Below, piece by piece: positions 48,025 to 57,245 of a DNA stretch of 64,000 bases (within the stretch, counting starts at the first letter, position 1; every line of letters begins with the position of its first letter). The position numbers were made by a program, and so were the translations under genes. The stretch is from Kordiimonas marina (GTDB lineage: Bacteria; Pseudomonadota; Alphaproteobacteria; Sphingomonadales; Kordiimonadaceae), in contig NZ_JAINDF010000005.1 in NCBI RefSeq assembly GCF_023006325.1, positions 248,001 through 312,000 on the forward strand, in the 5' to 3' direction. The notes beneath the pieces are model-generated. The model was not told the origin of the DNA. It saw nothing but the letters and a program-made list of their open reading frames with translations, and did not search any database.

Positions 48025-49213
48025 ATATGAAGCCCTCGACCAGAGCGGCAATCTTAAGAAAGGCTATATTTCCAACGACCATGAGGTGGCCGCCCGGCGC
48101 CAGCTGGCCCAAAAAGGCTATATTCCCGTGCGGCTTGTCGAGGCCGCGGCCGCAGGAAAAGTGCGCCCGACCGCCGGCGCCTCGCACCGCGACATCACCC
48201 TGCTGACCCGCCAGCTCGCCACCATGATCGGCGCGTCGGCACCGGTAGAGGATGCCCTGGCGGCGATCGGCCAGCAGACCGAAAAGCCGAGCCTGAAACG
48301 GGTGATCCTGGCGGCGCGCGCCCATGTCGCCGAAGGCCACAAGCTCTCGGACGCCCTGGCCAGCAGCAGCCGGGCGTTCGGCCCGCTCTATCTGGCGATT
48401 GTCGCGGCGGGCGAGCAGTCAGGCGCCCTCGCCCCAACCCTCAACCGCCTCGCCGACTATCAGGAACGCAGCCACCAGATCCGCGCCAAGATCCAGATGG
48501 CGCTGATTTATCCCACCTGCCTTGCGGTCGCCGCCATCGCCGTGGTCGCCCTGCTGATGACCTTTGTCGTGCCCAAGGTGGTGGACCAGTTTGCCAGCTT
48601 CAAGCAGCAGCTGCCGCTGTTGACCCGGATCGTGATCGTCGTGTCCCACGCCTTCCAGGCCTATGGCCTCTATATGGTCCTGGCGGTGGTCCTGGCGGTG
48701 TTCGGCTTTTCGAGGGCACTGAAGATTGAACGCTTTCGAAGCCTTGTCGACCGGAGCCTCTTGCGCCTGCCCGGTCTCAGCTCGGTCATCCGCGGCCGCA
48801 ACGCCGCCCGGTTGGCCCGGACGCTGGCAACCCTGCTGGCCAGTGGCGTGCCGGTTCTGGAGGGCCTGCGCGCGGCCCGGAAAACCGTCACCAACACTGT
48901 CCTTCGGGCCGCGGTCGACGACATGTCCATGAAGGTTCAGGAAGGGGCGAGCCTGTCAACCGCCCTCAAAGGCACCGGCGCCCTGCCGCCAATGGTGATC
49001 TATATGGCGGTTGCCGGGGAAAATACCGGCGAGCTCGATACCATGCTCGATAAAGCGGCGGATTATCTGGAAAGCGAGTTCGAAACCCTGATCGCCCTGG
49101 CCCTCAGCGTCATGGAGCCGGCGATCATTATCCTGATGGGCGGCATTGTCGCCTCCATCGTGCTGTCGATCATGTTGCCCATTCTGCAGCTCAATTCACT
49201 GGTCGGAACATAA
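48011..49213 (+). CDS. gspF: T2SS inner-membrane platform GspF (element 2)
   Basis: This 400-aa polytopic protein begins MQTFEYEALDQSGNLKKGYI. It has duplicated GspF domains (LATMIGASAPVEDALAAI and RTLATLLASGVPVLEGLRAA) and a C-terminal transmembrane helix (IIILMGGIVASIVLSIMLPI). The ATG at 48011 has GAGGGAG upstream inside gspE; the frame opens earlier at 47966 but relatives start at this Met. Confidence 0.95.
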   Translation: MQTFEYEALDQSGNLKKGYISNDHEVAARRQLAQKGYIPVRLVEAAAAGKVRPTAGASHRDITLLTRQLATMIGASAPVEDALAAIGQQTEKPSLKRVILAARAHVAEGHKLSDALASSSRAFGPLYLAIVAAGEQSGALAPTLNRLADYQERSHQIRAKIQMALIYPTCLAVAAIAVVALLMTFVVPKVVDQFASFKQQLPLLTRIVIVVSHAFQAYGLYMVLAVVLAVFGFSRALKIERFRSLVDRSLLRLPGLSSVIRGRNAARLARTLATLLASGVPVLEGLRAARKTVTNTVLRAAVDDMSMKVQEGASLSTALKGTGALPPMVIYMAVAGENTGELDTMLDKAADYLESEFETLIALALSVMEPAIIILMGGIVASIVLSIMLPILQLNSLVGT

Positions 49214-49227
49214 AGGAGCCCTCGACC

Positions 49228-49707
49228 ATGTTTGCCAAGATGAAAACCTGTTTCAAAAGCTGTCTCAAGAGCAGGTGGCCGCACCTCGTCAACGAAGATG
49301 GCTTCACCCTGATCGAGCTGATGGTGGTGATTGTTATCATCGGCCTCCTGACCACGATCGTGGTCATCAACGTGCTGCCGAGCCAGGACAAGGCGATGGT
49401 CGAAAAGGCCCACGCCGACATCCATATGCTGGAGCAGGCGGTCGAGCTCTACCGCCTCGACAACAAAGCCTACCCGACCGTCGACCAGGGCCTGCAGGCG
49501 CTGGTGAAAATGCCGGACAATCTCAAGAACCCCGATCTCTATCGCAAGGAAGGCTATATCAAGCGCCTGCCCAACGACCCGTGGGGCCATCCCTACCAAT
49601 ATGCCTATCCGGGCGAGCATGGCACCTTCGATATCTTCTCACTCGGCGCCGATGGCCGCGTTGGCGGCAAAGGACTGGATGCGGATGTCACTAACTGGCA
49701 AAAATAG
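49228..49707 (+). CDS. gspG: T2SS major pseudopilin GspG (element 2)
   Basis: This 159-aa major pseudopilin has a long basic leader ending VNEDG before FTLIELMVVIVIIGLLTT. The body has YRLDNKAYPTVDQGLQALV, DPWGHPYQYAYPGEHGTF and SLGADGRVGGKGLDADV. AAGGAG at 49212-49217 precedes the ATG. Confidence 0.95.
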   Translation: MFAKMKTCFKSCLKSRWPHLVNEDGFTLIELMVVIVIIGLLTTIVVINVLPSQDKAMVEKAHADIHMLEQAVELYRLDNKAYPTVDQGLQALVKMPDNLKNPDLYRKEGYIKRLPNDPWGHPYQYAYPGEHGTFDIFSLGADGRVGGKGLDADVTNWQK

Positions 49708-50215
49708 CCAGAAACGGACCAGCTGGCGGGTCGATGAGGGTTTCACCCTGATCGAGGTGATGGTGGTGATTGTCATCGTCGGCTTGATGACCGGTATGGT
49801 CATGTTTACCCTGATGCCGCATCGCGCCTCGCTTGAGGATGACGCAACACGCCTGGTCGGCCGCCTGGCGGCGGCGCGCCGGAGCGCGGTCCTTGAGGGC
49901 CAGTCGGTCGGGCTGCAGGTCAGCGATAGCGGCTATCGGTTCCTGCGCTATCGCCGCGGCCGCTGGCAGCCCTACAGTCTGGTCCCTGACCGCACCAGCC
50001 TCACCTGGCCCGAGGATACCGATGTGTCGCTGGCCGTCGGTGGCGTGTACCTGCGCCTTGAGCGCGACCGGCATGACCACCGCGCACGCCCGCGGCCGGC
50101 GCTGGTTTTTTCGGCGATCGGCGAAGCCGTCCCGTTCGACCTGACGCTCGCGCGCGACCAGGCCCTCCTGCATATCCGCGGCGACGGCGCCGGCCATATG
50201 GTGATCGGGCGATGA
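49679..50215 (+). CDS. gspH: T2SS minor pseudopilin GspH (element 2)
   Basis: This pseudopilin of about 178 aa has a leader ending RVDEG, then FTLIEVMVVIVIVGLMTGMV, and a GspH domain (DATRLVGRLAAARRSAVLEGQ, YRFLRYRRGRW). Starts at ATG 49679 or 49685 both give a sensible leader; both lie within the 3' end of gspG. It overlaps gspI by 4 bp. Confidence 0.85.
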   Translation: MRMSLTGKNSQKRTSWRVDEGFTLIEVMVVIVIVGLMTGMVMFTLMPHRASLEDDATRLVGRLAAARRSAVLEGQSVGLQVSDSGYRFLRYRRGRWQPYSLVPDRTSLTWPEDTDVSLAVGGVYLRLERDRHDHRARPRPALVFSAIGEAVPFDLTLARDQALLHIRGDGAGHMVIGR

Positions 50216-50616
50216 GCGATCGTCCCTCCCATTTGCGCCCGGCCGAGGATGCCGACGCCTGCGCCGGCTTTTCGCTGGTGGAAGCGGTGGTCGCCCTAGC
50301 CGTCTTCTCGATTGCCGCCGTTGCCCTGCTGAATGCCGAGGGCGAAAGCGCGCGCGCGGCTACGGCGCTCGAGGACCGGTTCGGGGCACAGATAGTTGCC
50401 GAAAACCTGATGGTCGAGCATACCGTCGACGCCAAGGCGGCACCTACCGCCAACACCGGCACCCAGACCCTGATGGGCCAGACCTGGTACTGGCGGCGCG
50501 CGCAGGTGCCGGTCGCCAACAGCCCCTTCACCAAGATCACCATCGACGTCGCCAAGGCCCGCGACGGCCGGACCGTCTACAGCCTCAGCAGTCTGGAATC
50601 GGCGCATGGTTCGTAA
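50212..50616 (+). CDS. gspI: T2SS minor pseudopilin GspI (element 2)
   Basis: This 134-aa pseudopilin has the leader end DACAG before FSLVEAVVALAVFSIAAVAL and a GspI body (ATALEDRFGAQIVAENLMVE, FTKITIDVAKARDGRTVYSL). The ATGA overlap with gspH and an 11-bp overlap with gspJ show tight coupling. Confidence 0.9.
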   Translation: MSDRPSHLRPAEDADACAGFSLVEAVVALAVFSIAAVALLNAEGESARAATALEDRFGAQIVAENLMVEHTVDAKAAPTANTGTQTLMGQTWYWRRAQVPVANSPFTKITIDVAKARDGRTVYSLSSLESAHGS

Positions 50617-51241
50617 CGCCCACAGCTCAGACGCCGGCTTCACCCTGGTGGAACTGCTGGTCGCCCTGTTCATCTCGGCGCTGATCGGGGTCGCCAGTGT
50701 CACCTTCTTGCACCAGGCGCTGGTCAGCCGCGACCGGATCGATGACCACACCGCCGCGGTTCAGGCGCTGCAGATGGCCCATAGCCTGGTCAAGGATGAC
50801 ATGCTGCAGCTGGTGGACCGGCCGACCCGCGGCCCCTATGGCAGCAACCGTGCGGCCTTTGCCGGCGGCATCACCCACAGCAACAGTGTCTTCCTGGCCT
50901 TCACCCGGGGCCTTTCCGGCCCGATCGCCAGTGGCGCCCGCCCGGCGCTCGAATATGTCCGGTATCGCTTCGAGGCCGGCCAACTGATCCGCGAAGCCGA
51001 TGCCAGGCTGGACCCGACCGGCAAAACCGTCCCCAATCGCCAGATTCTGCTGACCGGGCTCAAGGCCGTCGATATCCGCTTCCTGGTCAAGGACCAGTGG
51101 GTTAGCCATTTCGACAATAGCGACGGCAGCGGCAGCACGCCCGCTGCCATCGCCCTCACCCTGATCGGCAGCAAGGTCGGCACGCTCGAGCAATTGTTCA
51201 TGATCCATACCGGCGCCACCAAAGCGGAGCCAGCATCATGA
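50606..51241 (+). CDS. gspJ: T2SS minor pseudopilin GspJ (element 2)
   Basis: This 211-aa pseudopilin has the leader MVRNAHSSDAG then FTLVELLVALFISALIGVAS. The GspJ body shows MAHSLVKDDMLQLVDRPTR, LEYVRYRFEAGQLIREAD and LTGLKAVDIRFLVKDQW. It overlaps gspK by 4 bp. Confidence 0.9.
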   Translation: MVRNAHSSDAGFTLVELLVALFISALIGVASVTFLHQALVSRDRIDDHTAAVQALQMAHSLVKDDMLQLVDRPTRGPYGSNRAAFAGGITHSNSVFLAFTRGLSGPIASGARPALEYVRYRFEAGQLIREADARLDPTGKTVPNRQILLTGLKAVDIRFLVKDQWVSHFDNSDGSGSTPAAIALTLIGSKVGTLEQLFMIHTGATKAEPAS

Positions 51242-52215
51242 AACACTGTCTGCACAGGCTGCGCAACGAGCAGGGCGTGATCCTGATCGTGGTGATGATG
51301 ACGGTCGCGATCATGGCGATCATCGCTGTCGGCCTGATGGAAGAGGTGCGTTTCTCGCTACGCCTCAGCACCAACGCCGGCACCTATGACCAGGAACGCT
51401 GGTATGCGCTGGACATGGAACCTTGGGCGCAAGCCCAGTTGGCAGCTGTCAACAAGGACAAAAAAGCCGTTACCTTTCAACCCATTAAGCAAAATTACAG
51501 CCTTGATGGCATGCAGCTGATCGCGCGCCTGGTGCCGCTGTCCAACTGTTTCAACCTCAACAGCCTGATCGCGACCAAGGACGGCAAGGAGCAGCCGTCT
51601 GCCCAGGCCACGCGCCTCTATGGGCGCCTGCTGAGCGGGCTTGGGGTCTCGCCGGAGCGCGCGGCCGATCTGATCGCCGCTCTCGAGGATTGGATCGACA
51701 GCGATACCGAACTCAGGCCCGGCGGCGCCGAGGATTATGAATATTCCGGCCTCGCCATCCCTTACCGCACCGGCAACACGCGGCTGGACGACGTCAGCGA
51801 ACTCAAAAGCATCAAGGGCTATGATGCCAGCCTCTATAACCGGCTCCAGCCGTTTGTCTGCACTCTACCCGCCGCAACGCCACTGGTTCTGGACATCAAC
51901 AGCCTCACCAGGGCCGACGCGCGGCTGGTCGATGCCGTGTTCGATGCCAGCCCGGCCCAGGACCCGGTCGAGGTGATCCTGAACGCGCGTCCGGCAGAAG
52001 GGTTTGCCGACATCAAGGATCTTTGGAAAACGCCCGACCTGGCCTCGATCGGTATCAAGGAGGAAGACAAGGCCTTGTTGACAGTGAAGCCGCACTATTT
52101 TTTGTTGCACACCACGGTAACCCAGGGCGATATTCAGCTGGTGGCCGAGAGTGCCTATAGCAAGGCGAAAGATGCGCAGGCGCATCTGTTGTGGCGTCGG
52201 ATTGGAGAAGAGTGA
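51238..52215 (+). CDS. gspK: T2SS minor pseudopilin GspK (element 2)
   Basis: This 325-aa protein has the N-terminus NEQGVILIVVMMTVAIMAII, typical of GspK. The GspK helical insert is present (LSGLGVSPERAADLIAALED, WIDSDTELRPGGAEDYEY) with the calcium-site acidic residues. It ends in the usual beta-rich domain. The stop TGA overlaps the gspL ATG by one base. Confidence 0.92.
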   Translation: MKHCLHRLRNEQGVILIVVMMTVAIMAIIAVGLMEEVRFSLRLSTNAGTYDQERWYALDMEPWAQAQLAAVNKDKKAVTFQPIKQNYSLDGMQLIARLVPLSNCFNLNSLIATKDGKEQPSAQATRLYGRLLSGLGVSPERAADLIAALEDWIDSDTELRPGGAEDYEYSGLAIPYRTGNTRLDDVSELKSIKGYDASLYNRLQPFVCTLPAATPLVLDINSLTRADARLVDAVFDASPAQDPVEVILNARPAEGFADIKDLWKTPDLASIGIKEEDKALLTVKPHYFLLHTTVTQGDIQLVAESAYSKAKDAQAHLLWRRIGEE

Positions 52216-53402
52216 TGAGCCTGCACCTGCTATTGTTTGCGGCCGCCGACACGCCGCAGATCGATTACTGGGCGGTGGTGGAAACCGCGACCCCGATCGT
52301 GCTGCGCTCAGGCGCCGGCCTGCCGGCAATGGCCGACCACGCCGATGTGAGCCGCAGCGCTCTGATACTCGCCGGGGTCAATGTCGCGTGCCACGCCCTG
52401 CCCCTGCCGCGCCGCATTACCCCGCAGGTGCTGGCCGCTCTGCCCCAGCTGATGATCGACCGGCTGGCGAGCCCGGAGTCCCGGCCCCATTGTGCCGTCG
52501 GCGCCAAACAGGGGGACGACACCCTGGTCGCCGTGGTCGACCATAGCTATTTCGCCCTTCTGATCGCCGGCCTGCAAGCGGCCGGCATCGAGCCGGACCT
52601 GGCACTGGCCGACTATATGCTGTTGCCGACCGATGACGCCGACGTCTGCGGGATCGAATTGCCGGACGTCCTGCTGATTGCCACCGCTGACGGCCGTGGC
52701 GCTGCGGTTGACCGGGCGGTAGCGCCCCGTGCGCTGGCCGAGCTGGTGCCGGCAACGGCACAAAAGCTGCTCTGGTATGGTGGTGATATCGGCGCGGCGT
52801 GGGGACAGGCGGGCCAGGTCGATACTCGGCCAGGGCCGGACAGGGACGCCTTTGCGCTGTTGCTGGCGCCGGCACTGGACCGCTACAGCAGCATCAATTT
52901 CATCTCCGGTGCCTTTCGCCGCCGCGGCCACTGGCAGGTGCCGCGCCGCAACCGCAAGCGCATCGGCCTCCTGACCGCGAGCGCGGTGCTGCTGACGGTT
53001 TTTGCTATCTTTGCCGCCGGCTGGCAGCTCAACCGGCAGGCAGTGGCAGTCGATGGAGCCTCGCACGCCGAGATGCACACCGTGTTTCCGCGGGCAACCA
53101 GCCTGAGCTATCTGCGTGCCAAACTGCGCGAGCTTGAAGGCCACGACCAGAACCAATTTCTGGCCCTCTCCCATACGCTGTTTGCCGTCACCGCCGCCGA
53201 AGCCAGCGCCTCAATCCGCCAGCTTCATTATGATGGCCGCCAAAGCCAGCTCACGGTTCAGCTGCAGGTCGATAGCCTCACCACCGCCGAGCATCTGGAA
53301 AAACAGCTGAAGGCCACCGGCCAGCTTACCCTGGTCAACCAGTCGTCACGGCAGGCAGGCCAAGTGTTTCAGACAACCCTCACCCTGGAGCCGGTCCGAT
53401 GA
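52215..53402 (+). CDS. gspL: T2SS platform protein GspL (element 2)
   Basis: This 395-aa protein has the cytoplasmic actin-like domain (MSLHLLLFAAADTPQIDYW; VAVVDHSYFALLIAGLQAAG), a transmembrane helix (LLTASAVLLTVFAIFAAGW, about residue 255) and a ferredoxin-like periplasmic domain (IRQLHYDGRQSQLTVQLQV). It is full length, unlike the shorter element 1 GspL. The ATG at 52215 overlaps the gspK stop. Confidence 0.9.
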   Translation: MSLHLLLFAAADTPQIDYWAVVETATPIVLRSGAGLPAMADHADVSRSALILAGVNVACHALPLPRRITPQVLAALPQLMIDRLASPESRPHCAVGAKQGDDTLVAVVDHSYFALLIAGLQAAGIEPDLALADYMLLPTDDADVCGIELPDVLLIATADGRGAAVDRAVAPRALAELVPATAQKLLWYGGDIGAAWGQAGQVDTRPGPDRDAFALLLAPALDRYSSINFISGAFRRRGHWQVPRRNRKRIGLLTASAVLLTVFAIFAAGWQLNRQAVAVDGASHAEMHTVFPRATSLSYLRAKLRELEGHDQNQFLALSHTLFAVTAAEASASIRQLHYDGRQSQLTVQLQVDSLTTAEHLEKQLKATGQLTLVNQSSRQAGQVFQTTLTLEPVR

Positions 53403-53890
53403 TACCTGTCGATGCCATGCTGGAAAACTGGCGGTCCCGCCCGCGCCATGAGCAGATGATCCTCGGTGGCCTTGCCAGCGCCGTGGTCGTGGTTTTCGTT
53501 TTTCTGGCCCTGTTCCAGCCGGCCATGTTCTATTATCGGGACGCCGGCCGCAACCTGGCAGCAGCCAGCTATGAAGCCGGGCTGGTCCATGACACCGTGG
53601 TGCATGCGCTCCGGTTGCTGGCGACGGCGGCGCCCGAGCCGGTCGCCGATGCGCCAGCGCTGACCGCGCTCTTGAACAACAGTGCTGGCAAGGCCGGGAT
53701 CGTGCTCAGCCGGCTTGAGGCCCGCGACGAGACAACCGTGACCGTCTGGCTCGATGGAGTCGAGCCGCAGCGCCTGTTCGATTGGCTGAGCAACCTCAAG
53801 AAACGCCATGGGGTTGCCGTGAGTGTTGCTGACATTACCGCCGAGCCTGGCAAGCCGACCATACAGGCCCAATTGCAGATAAAAGTCTAA
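53399..53890 (+). CDS. gspM: T2SS platform protein GspM (element 2)
   Basis: This 163-aa protein has a short cytoplasmic start, a transmembrane helix (MILGGLASAVVVVFVFLALF) and a ferredoxin-like end (SRLEARDETTVTVWLDGVEP, RLFDWLSNLKKRHGVAVSVA), as in GspM. It overlaps gspL by 4 bp. Confidence 0.88.
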   Translation: MIPVDAMLENWRSRPRHEQMILGGLASAVVVVFVFLALFQPAMFYYRDAGRNLAAASYEAGLVHDTVVHALRLLATAAPEPVADAPALTALLNNSAGKAGIVLSRLEARDETTVTVWLDGVEPQRLFDWLSNLKKRHGVAVSVADITAEPGKPTIQAQLQIKV

Positions 53891-53906
53891 GCGGGATAGA
53901 GCGATC

Positions 53907-54419
53907 ATGATCAGATATCGGACATTGACCCTTCTGGTGTGCGGCCTGCTGGCCGGCTGCGTGGGCGCGCCGCCGCCGTCGGCGCACCAGGCCGCCGCGG
54001 TCCGCAAACCCGCGCAAGCTCCCGCGCATCGGGAGGACGAGGCCAGCCTGTGGGCCCATTTGGGCAGCCTGCCGGGCCAGAAGGTGCCGCCGCACAGCTG
54101 CGGCCTGTTCCTGTGGGCCAACATCCCCAACCGCTCGCTGGTATTTTTCGCCGACAACAGCACGCCCACCGGCACCATCATGTATGACGGCAAACCGGTG
54201 AAGCTGCCCTTGGTGGCGGCCACCGGAACCTCCATGCTCGGCCTGTTTTCCGACCTGCATTATGAAACCGACCACCTGAGCCTGACCGTCTCCTACAGCG
54301 CCCAAACGCGCCCTGGCCTCAGCGATGGCGTTGTGGTCACCGGCGGCACCTGGCGCCTACGCGAAAAGGGTGGCTGGGAACTGGTTCTGCCGGTCGTCGG
54401 CCTGATCGGCTGCGCCTGA
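53907..54419 (+). CDS. Lipoprotein at the end of the element 2 gsp operon, pilotin candidate
   Basis: This 170-aa protein has a strong lipobox, LLVCGLLAGC, with the lipidated cysteine at residue 18. The mature part has a proline/alanine-rich linker and a beta-rich domain (CGLFLWANIPNRSLVFFADN, GTWRLREKGGWELVLPVVG) with three cysteines. It starts 16 bp after gspM. It is not the usual GspN or GspS. Because the element 2 secretin lacks a lipobox, a lipoprotein in this place could serve as its outer-membrane targeting factor; that is inference. Confidence 0.75.
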   Translation: MIRYRTLTLLVCGLLAGCVGAPPPSAHQAAAVRKPAQAPAHREDEASLWAHLGSLPGQKVPPHSCGLFLWANIPNRSLVFFADNSTPTGTIMYDGKPVKLPLVAATGTSMLGLFSDLHYETDHLSLTVSYSAQTRPGLSDGVVVTGGTWRLREKGGWELVLPVVGLIGCA

Positions 54420-54449
54420 CCGGCGACAGCGGCGTGCGCGGATAGCGGT

Positions 54450-54482
54450 GGGGCACCGGCCGCAGCCGGTCCCCAGGTTTTA
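54450..54482 (+). terminator. Terminator of the element 2 gsp operon
   Basis: GGGG-C-ACCGGC and GCCGGT-CCCC pair across a CGCA loop with one bulged C, followed by AGGTTTTAG. It lies 30 bp after the lipoprotein stop and between convergent genes. Confidence 0.75.
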
Positions 54483-54491
54483 GTATGCGGA

Positions 54492-56300
54492 TTACCCCGC
54501 TGTGCAGGGCGGGAAGGTTGGCAGATTGGCACTGTTGGTATAATTGCTGCCAGCGGGCGTGGAATATATACAGGCGTTGGGCGTCCGACCGTCGGTCACC
54601 TTATTGTACTGTATATCGACGTTGGCATGATTGTTCAGCCGGAACATATAATTTTTCGGGTAGAAGAAGCTCGATGTCAGGCTCTCGATGGTATTTTCTT
54701 TTGTCGCGTCGGTATTGCCGATGGTGGCACCGTCAACCGCTTCAAGCCAAACCGCGGCGCCCTGATAGGACGTGAAGGTATTGTGGTAAATTTTCAGGCC
54801 GGTATTGGCCTTCCAGGCCTGAGGACCGCCGATCGTGACCAGAATCATGCCGTGACGCGTGCTGTTGGCCAGGTTGTTATCCCGAAATGTGTTGTCATGT
54901 ATGCTGGTGTTCGCCAACCGGTAGGCCTCGAAGAAATCGCCGCTGCTTTCGGTATGAACCCCGGACGCTCCCAATTGTTCGAATGTATTATTATAAATTT
55001 CGCCATTGTTGCCGCGGACGAAAAGGCCATTGCGGCGCCCATGGGTAAAGTGGTTGTCATGGATCAGGAAGCTATTATCCATCGCATTTTCATCGAACAG
55101 TAGATCGCCAGCGCCGAACGCGTTGGTAATCGATGCGCTCAGAGTCACGACATTGGTGCCTGTTCCGAAAGCCGAGACATTTCGCTGCGCAATGAGTCCA
55201 CCTGTTGATGGTCTGAACAGGGTAACCTGATCGTTGGGCTCGATATCCACCTGATCCGGCTTGATGGTGAAATGGGTATTGTCTATCTTTGAGTCGATCA
55301 TCATACGCAGGCCATGCAGGTTGACGAAATCGTCCCCCAACGCATCCATATCGCAGTTCATGATCACTACAGCATGCCCCGTGGCGCCCTGAAGATTGCG
55401 TGTTGCGCCAAGGTTGATGCCATCGGCGTTCCCGGCGGTCCATTCGTAGGGATTCAGTTGGGTATCCAGATTGTCGACGGTCACGTTTGAATTGTGGGTC
55501 CCGGCCACCAGAATACCGGGAGCATCTTCTGAAATCATGTTCTGAATTGTCACTGTGTGGGACTTGAATATATTGACAATGTTAGCTGGCGTGCGCTTGC
55601 GCAGGATGAATCCATCCCCGTTGACCACGTTGCTAAGATCGCCGCCCGCGACAGTGACATCATAGTCCACCCCATCAGAATTTTTGCTGACAGAGACTAC
55701 ATCATATTTCTGATCCGTCTTGGGTTTGATACGCGAGCGGGAATTGCTCTGGGTGAAATTGCCTTCTGGCGCAAAGGGGTCGGCTGTCGAAGTCTTGGTG
55801 TTGGTAAACAGGCTGTTGGTAAAATCAGCAAAACCACTTTTTTTCGTGACAGTTACTGTATGAGTGCTCTCGTTCACACTCTGCACCACGCCTTCGGTAA
55901 AGGGCACCGTCGAACGCCGGACGATGAAATTCTTGATGGTGATGTTCGACGCGTAGGTCAGCGCGAACACGTTCGAATAATTGTCGCCTATTACCAGAGT
56001 TGTGGTCGGCTTGCCGGTATTGGCGTCAACGGCGCCTTCGATGGTGATGCCGCTCGCGGATTTGAGATTGAACAGCGGATTGCTGGCGCTCAGGCTGGTG
56101 AAATTGAAGGTGCCGCTGCCAAGTTGCAGTATGTCACCGCTATGGAGCTGGCTAAGCTTGTTTTGCACATTCTGCGTATTGTCGCCACTGGCCGGTGAAA
56201 CGGTATAAGTCGTTGCCAGCGCCGCCGGCGATGACAGAAGCAAACCCAGCGCCGTAGCGGTCGCAAGGGCCGCAGTGTGCATGGAAAGATATTTTTTCAT
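54492..56300 (-). CDS. Exported right-handed parallel beta-helix protein
   Basis: This 602-aa protein has a signal peptide (MKKYLSMHTAAL, then ALATATALGLLLSSPAALA). The mature part is full of stacked beta-helix rungs (for example GEIYNNTFEQLGASGVHTES, NTSIHDNTFRDNNLANSTRH, GLKIYHNTFTSYQGAAVWLE), as in pectate-lyase-like and CASH-domain carbohydrate enzymes. No specific lyase signature was identified. The ATG at 56300 follows AAAAGGA; the open frame runs to 56357. It converges on the gsp operon and is the obvious exoprotein cargo of element 2, probably a T2SS substrate. Confidence 0.82.
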   Translation of the reverse strand: MKKYLSMHTAALATATALGLLLSSPAALATTYTVSPASGDNTQNVQNKLSQLHSGDILQLGSGTFNFTSLSASNPLFNLKSASGITIEGAVDANTGKPTTTLVIGDNYSNVFALTYASNITIKNFIVRRSTVPFTEGVVQSVNESTHTVTVTKKSGFADFTNSLFTNTKTSTADPFAPEGNFTQSNSRSRIKPKTDQKYDVVSVSKNSDGVDYDVTVAGGDLSNVVNGDGFILRKRTPANIVNIFKSHTVTIQNMISEDAPGILVAGTHNSNVTVDNLDTQLNPYEWTAGNADGINLGATRNLQGATGHAVVIMNCDMDALGDDFVNLHGLRMMIDSKIDNTHFTIKPDQVDIEPNDQVTLFRPSTGGLIAQRNVSAFGTGTNVVTLSASITNAFGAGDLLFDENAMDNSFLIHDNHFTHGRRNGLFVRGNNGEIYNNTFEQLGASGVHTESSGDFFEAYRLANTSIHDNTFRDNNLANSTRHGMILVTIGGPQAWKANTGLKIYHNTFTSYQGAAVWLEAVDGATIGNTDATKENTIESLTSSFFYPKNYMFRLNNHANVDIQYNKVTDGRTPNACIYSTPAGSNYTNSANLPTFPPCTAG

Positions 56301-56399
56301 CAGAATATCCTTTTGGTTGAAATAGAGGGTTCTGTGGAACTCCAAACAGCAAAGCAATGGCCCCGACCGGGCGGCAAGCTATGCCGCTGGCCCTATCAG

Positions 56400-56436
56400 G
56401 AGTGACCGGGAACCCCGGTCACTCATGTCTTTTTTT
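56400..56436 (+). terminator. Strong stem-loop upstream of the beta-helix gene
   Basis: GAGTGACCGGG pairs perfectly with CCCGGTCACTC around an AAC loop, then ATGTC and a run of nine T. As a plus-strand terminator it would stop antisense transcription through the beta-helix gene; on the minus strand it lies in the leader region. A second small hairpin, GCGGCA/TGCCGC, is at 56371-56387. Confidence 0.7.
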
Positions 56437-57245
56437 TTGGGGCGGAACGAAACGGCAGTCACATCTGCACCGCCCCACACAACACCTGTCCACACAGGGA
56501 CTTATCGCCAGCATGGCACACGAATGTGGGTTTTGAACGCCGGTCACGGGTCCGTGCCGGGATGGCCTTTGTCTCGCTGAGCAACAGACTGCCGAAAGAA
56601 GCAGATCGTTGAAAAAGCGCCTAGCATGAAATGTATGTTCCCTTGAAAGACGATAACTTCTATGCGCTGCTTCTTAGTAGATAACAACTTTAAATTTATT
56701 TTTTATGATAGCAAAAAAGCTGTCAAGGCTTGGAACTCTGAACCAGATTATAAGGGTATGGAACATTCCTCGCTGAGAGGTCAGGCGCATTGAATTGTTG
56801 AGACCTAGAGCATTTTCCACTCATTCGCAGCTATATCTGGCAGTGGCAAAGTAGGTTTTGCATTCTGCTGGCGCGACGGCGTCTCAGCACATCAGGTCGC
56901 TTTTGCTCGCTTGCATGCGCTGTTTCTGAAGATCATGCTATGACGATCTAGCAGGTGCCAGACGGTGCTCTGCGCCGCCCGAAGATAGTAGGTCTGAACC
57001 GGGCATGTCTCCCTGGCACCAACGGCTGACCCACTTGATCGCGACCGACCGGCACGATTGTTCCTTCTTCACCGTTACGCTCAAGCGCCGCTCTTCTAGA
57101 GAATGTTGTCGTTAGCCAGGCCAAATCGCGGAGATCCCTCGACCAATAAGGAAAGTCCATTTTCGATTGATTGGATATTGAAACGGCTGCTTCATAACGC
57201 GAGTTTTTCCGCCGTTTGTTCATTCGCGACCCAGACCTGAAAGAT
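56437..57245. other. Non-coding or decayed region of element 2
   Basis: About 800 bp with no convincing gene. It includes an AT-rich stretch (56680-56760) likely to hold the beta-helix promoter. A 105-codon minus frame at 56948-57265 has a plausible internal run (YWSRDLRDLAWL) but no start signal or recognisable family, and runs into the transposon end. It could be the relic of a former cargo gene. Confidence 0.4.

Noticed and set aside
31892-54419. The two gsp loci as a tandem duplication
   Set aside because: Gene order, orientation, protein lengths and sequences differ clearly, so separate origins are more likely.
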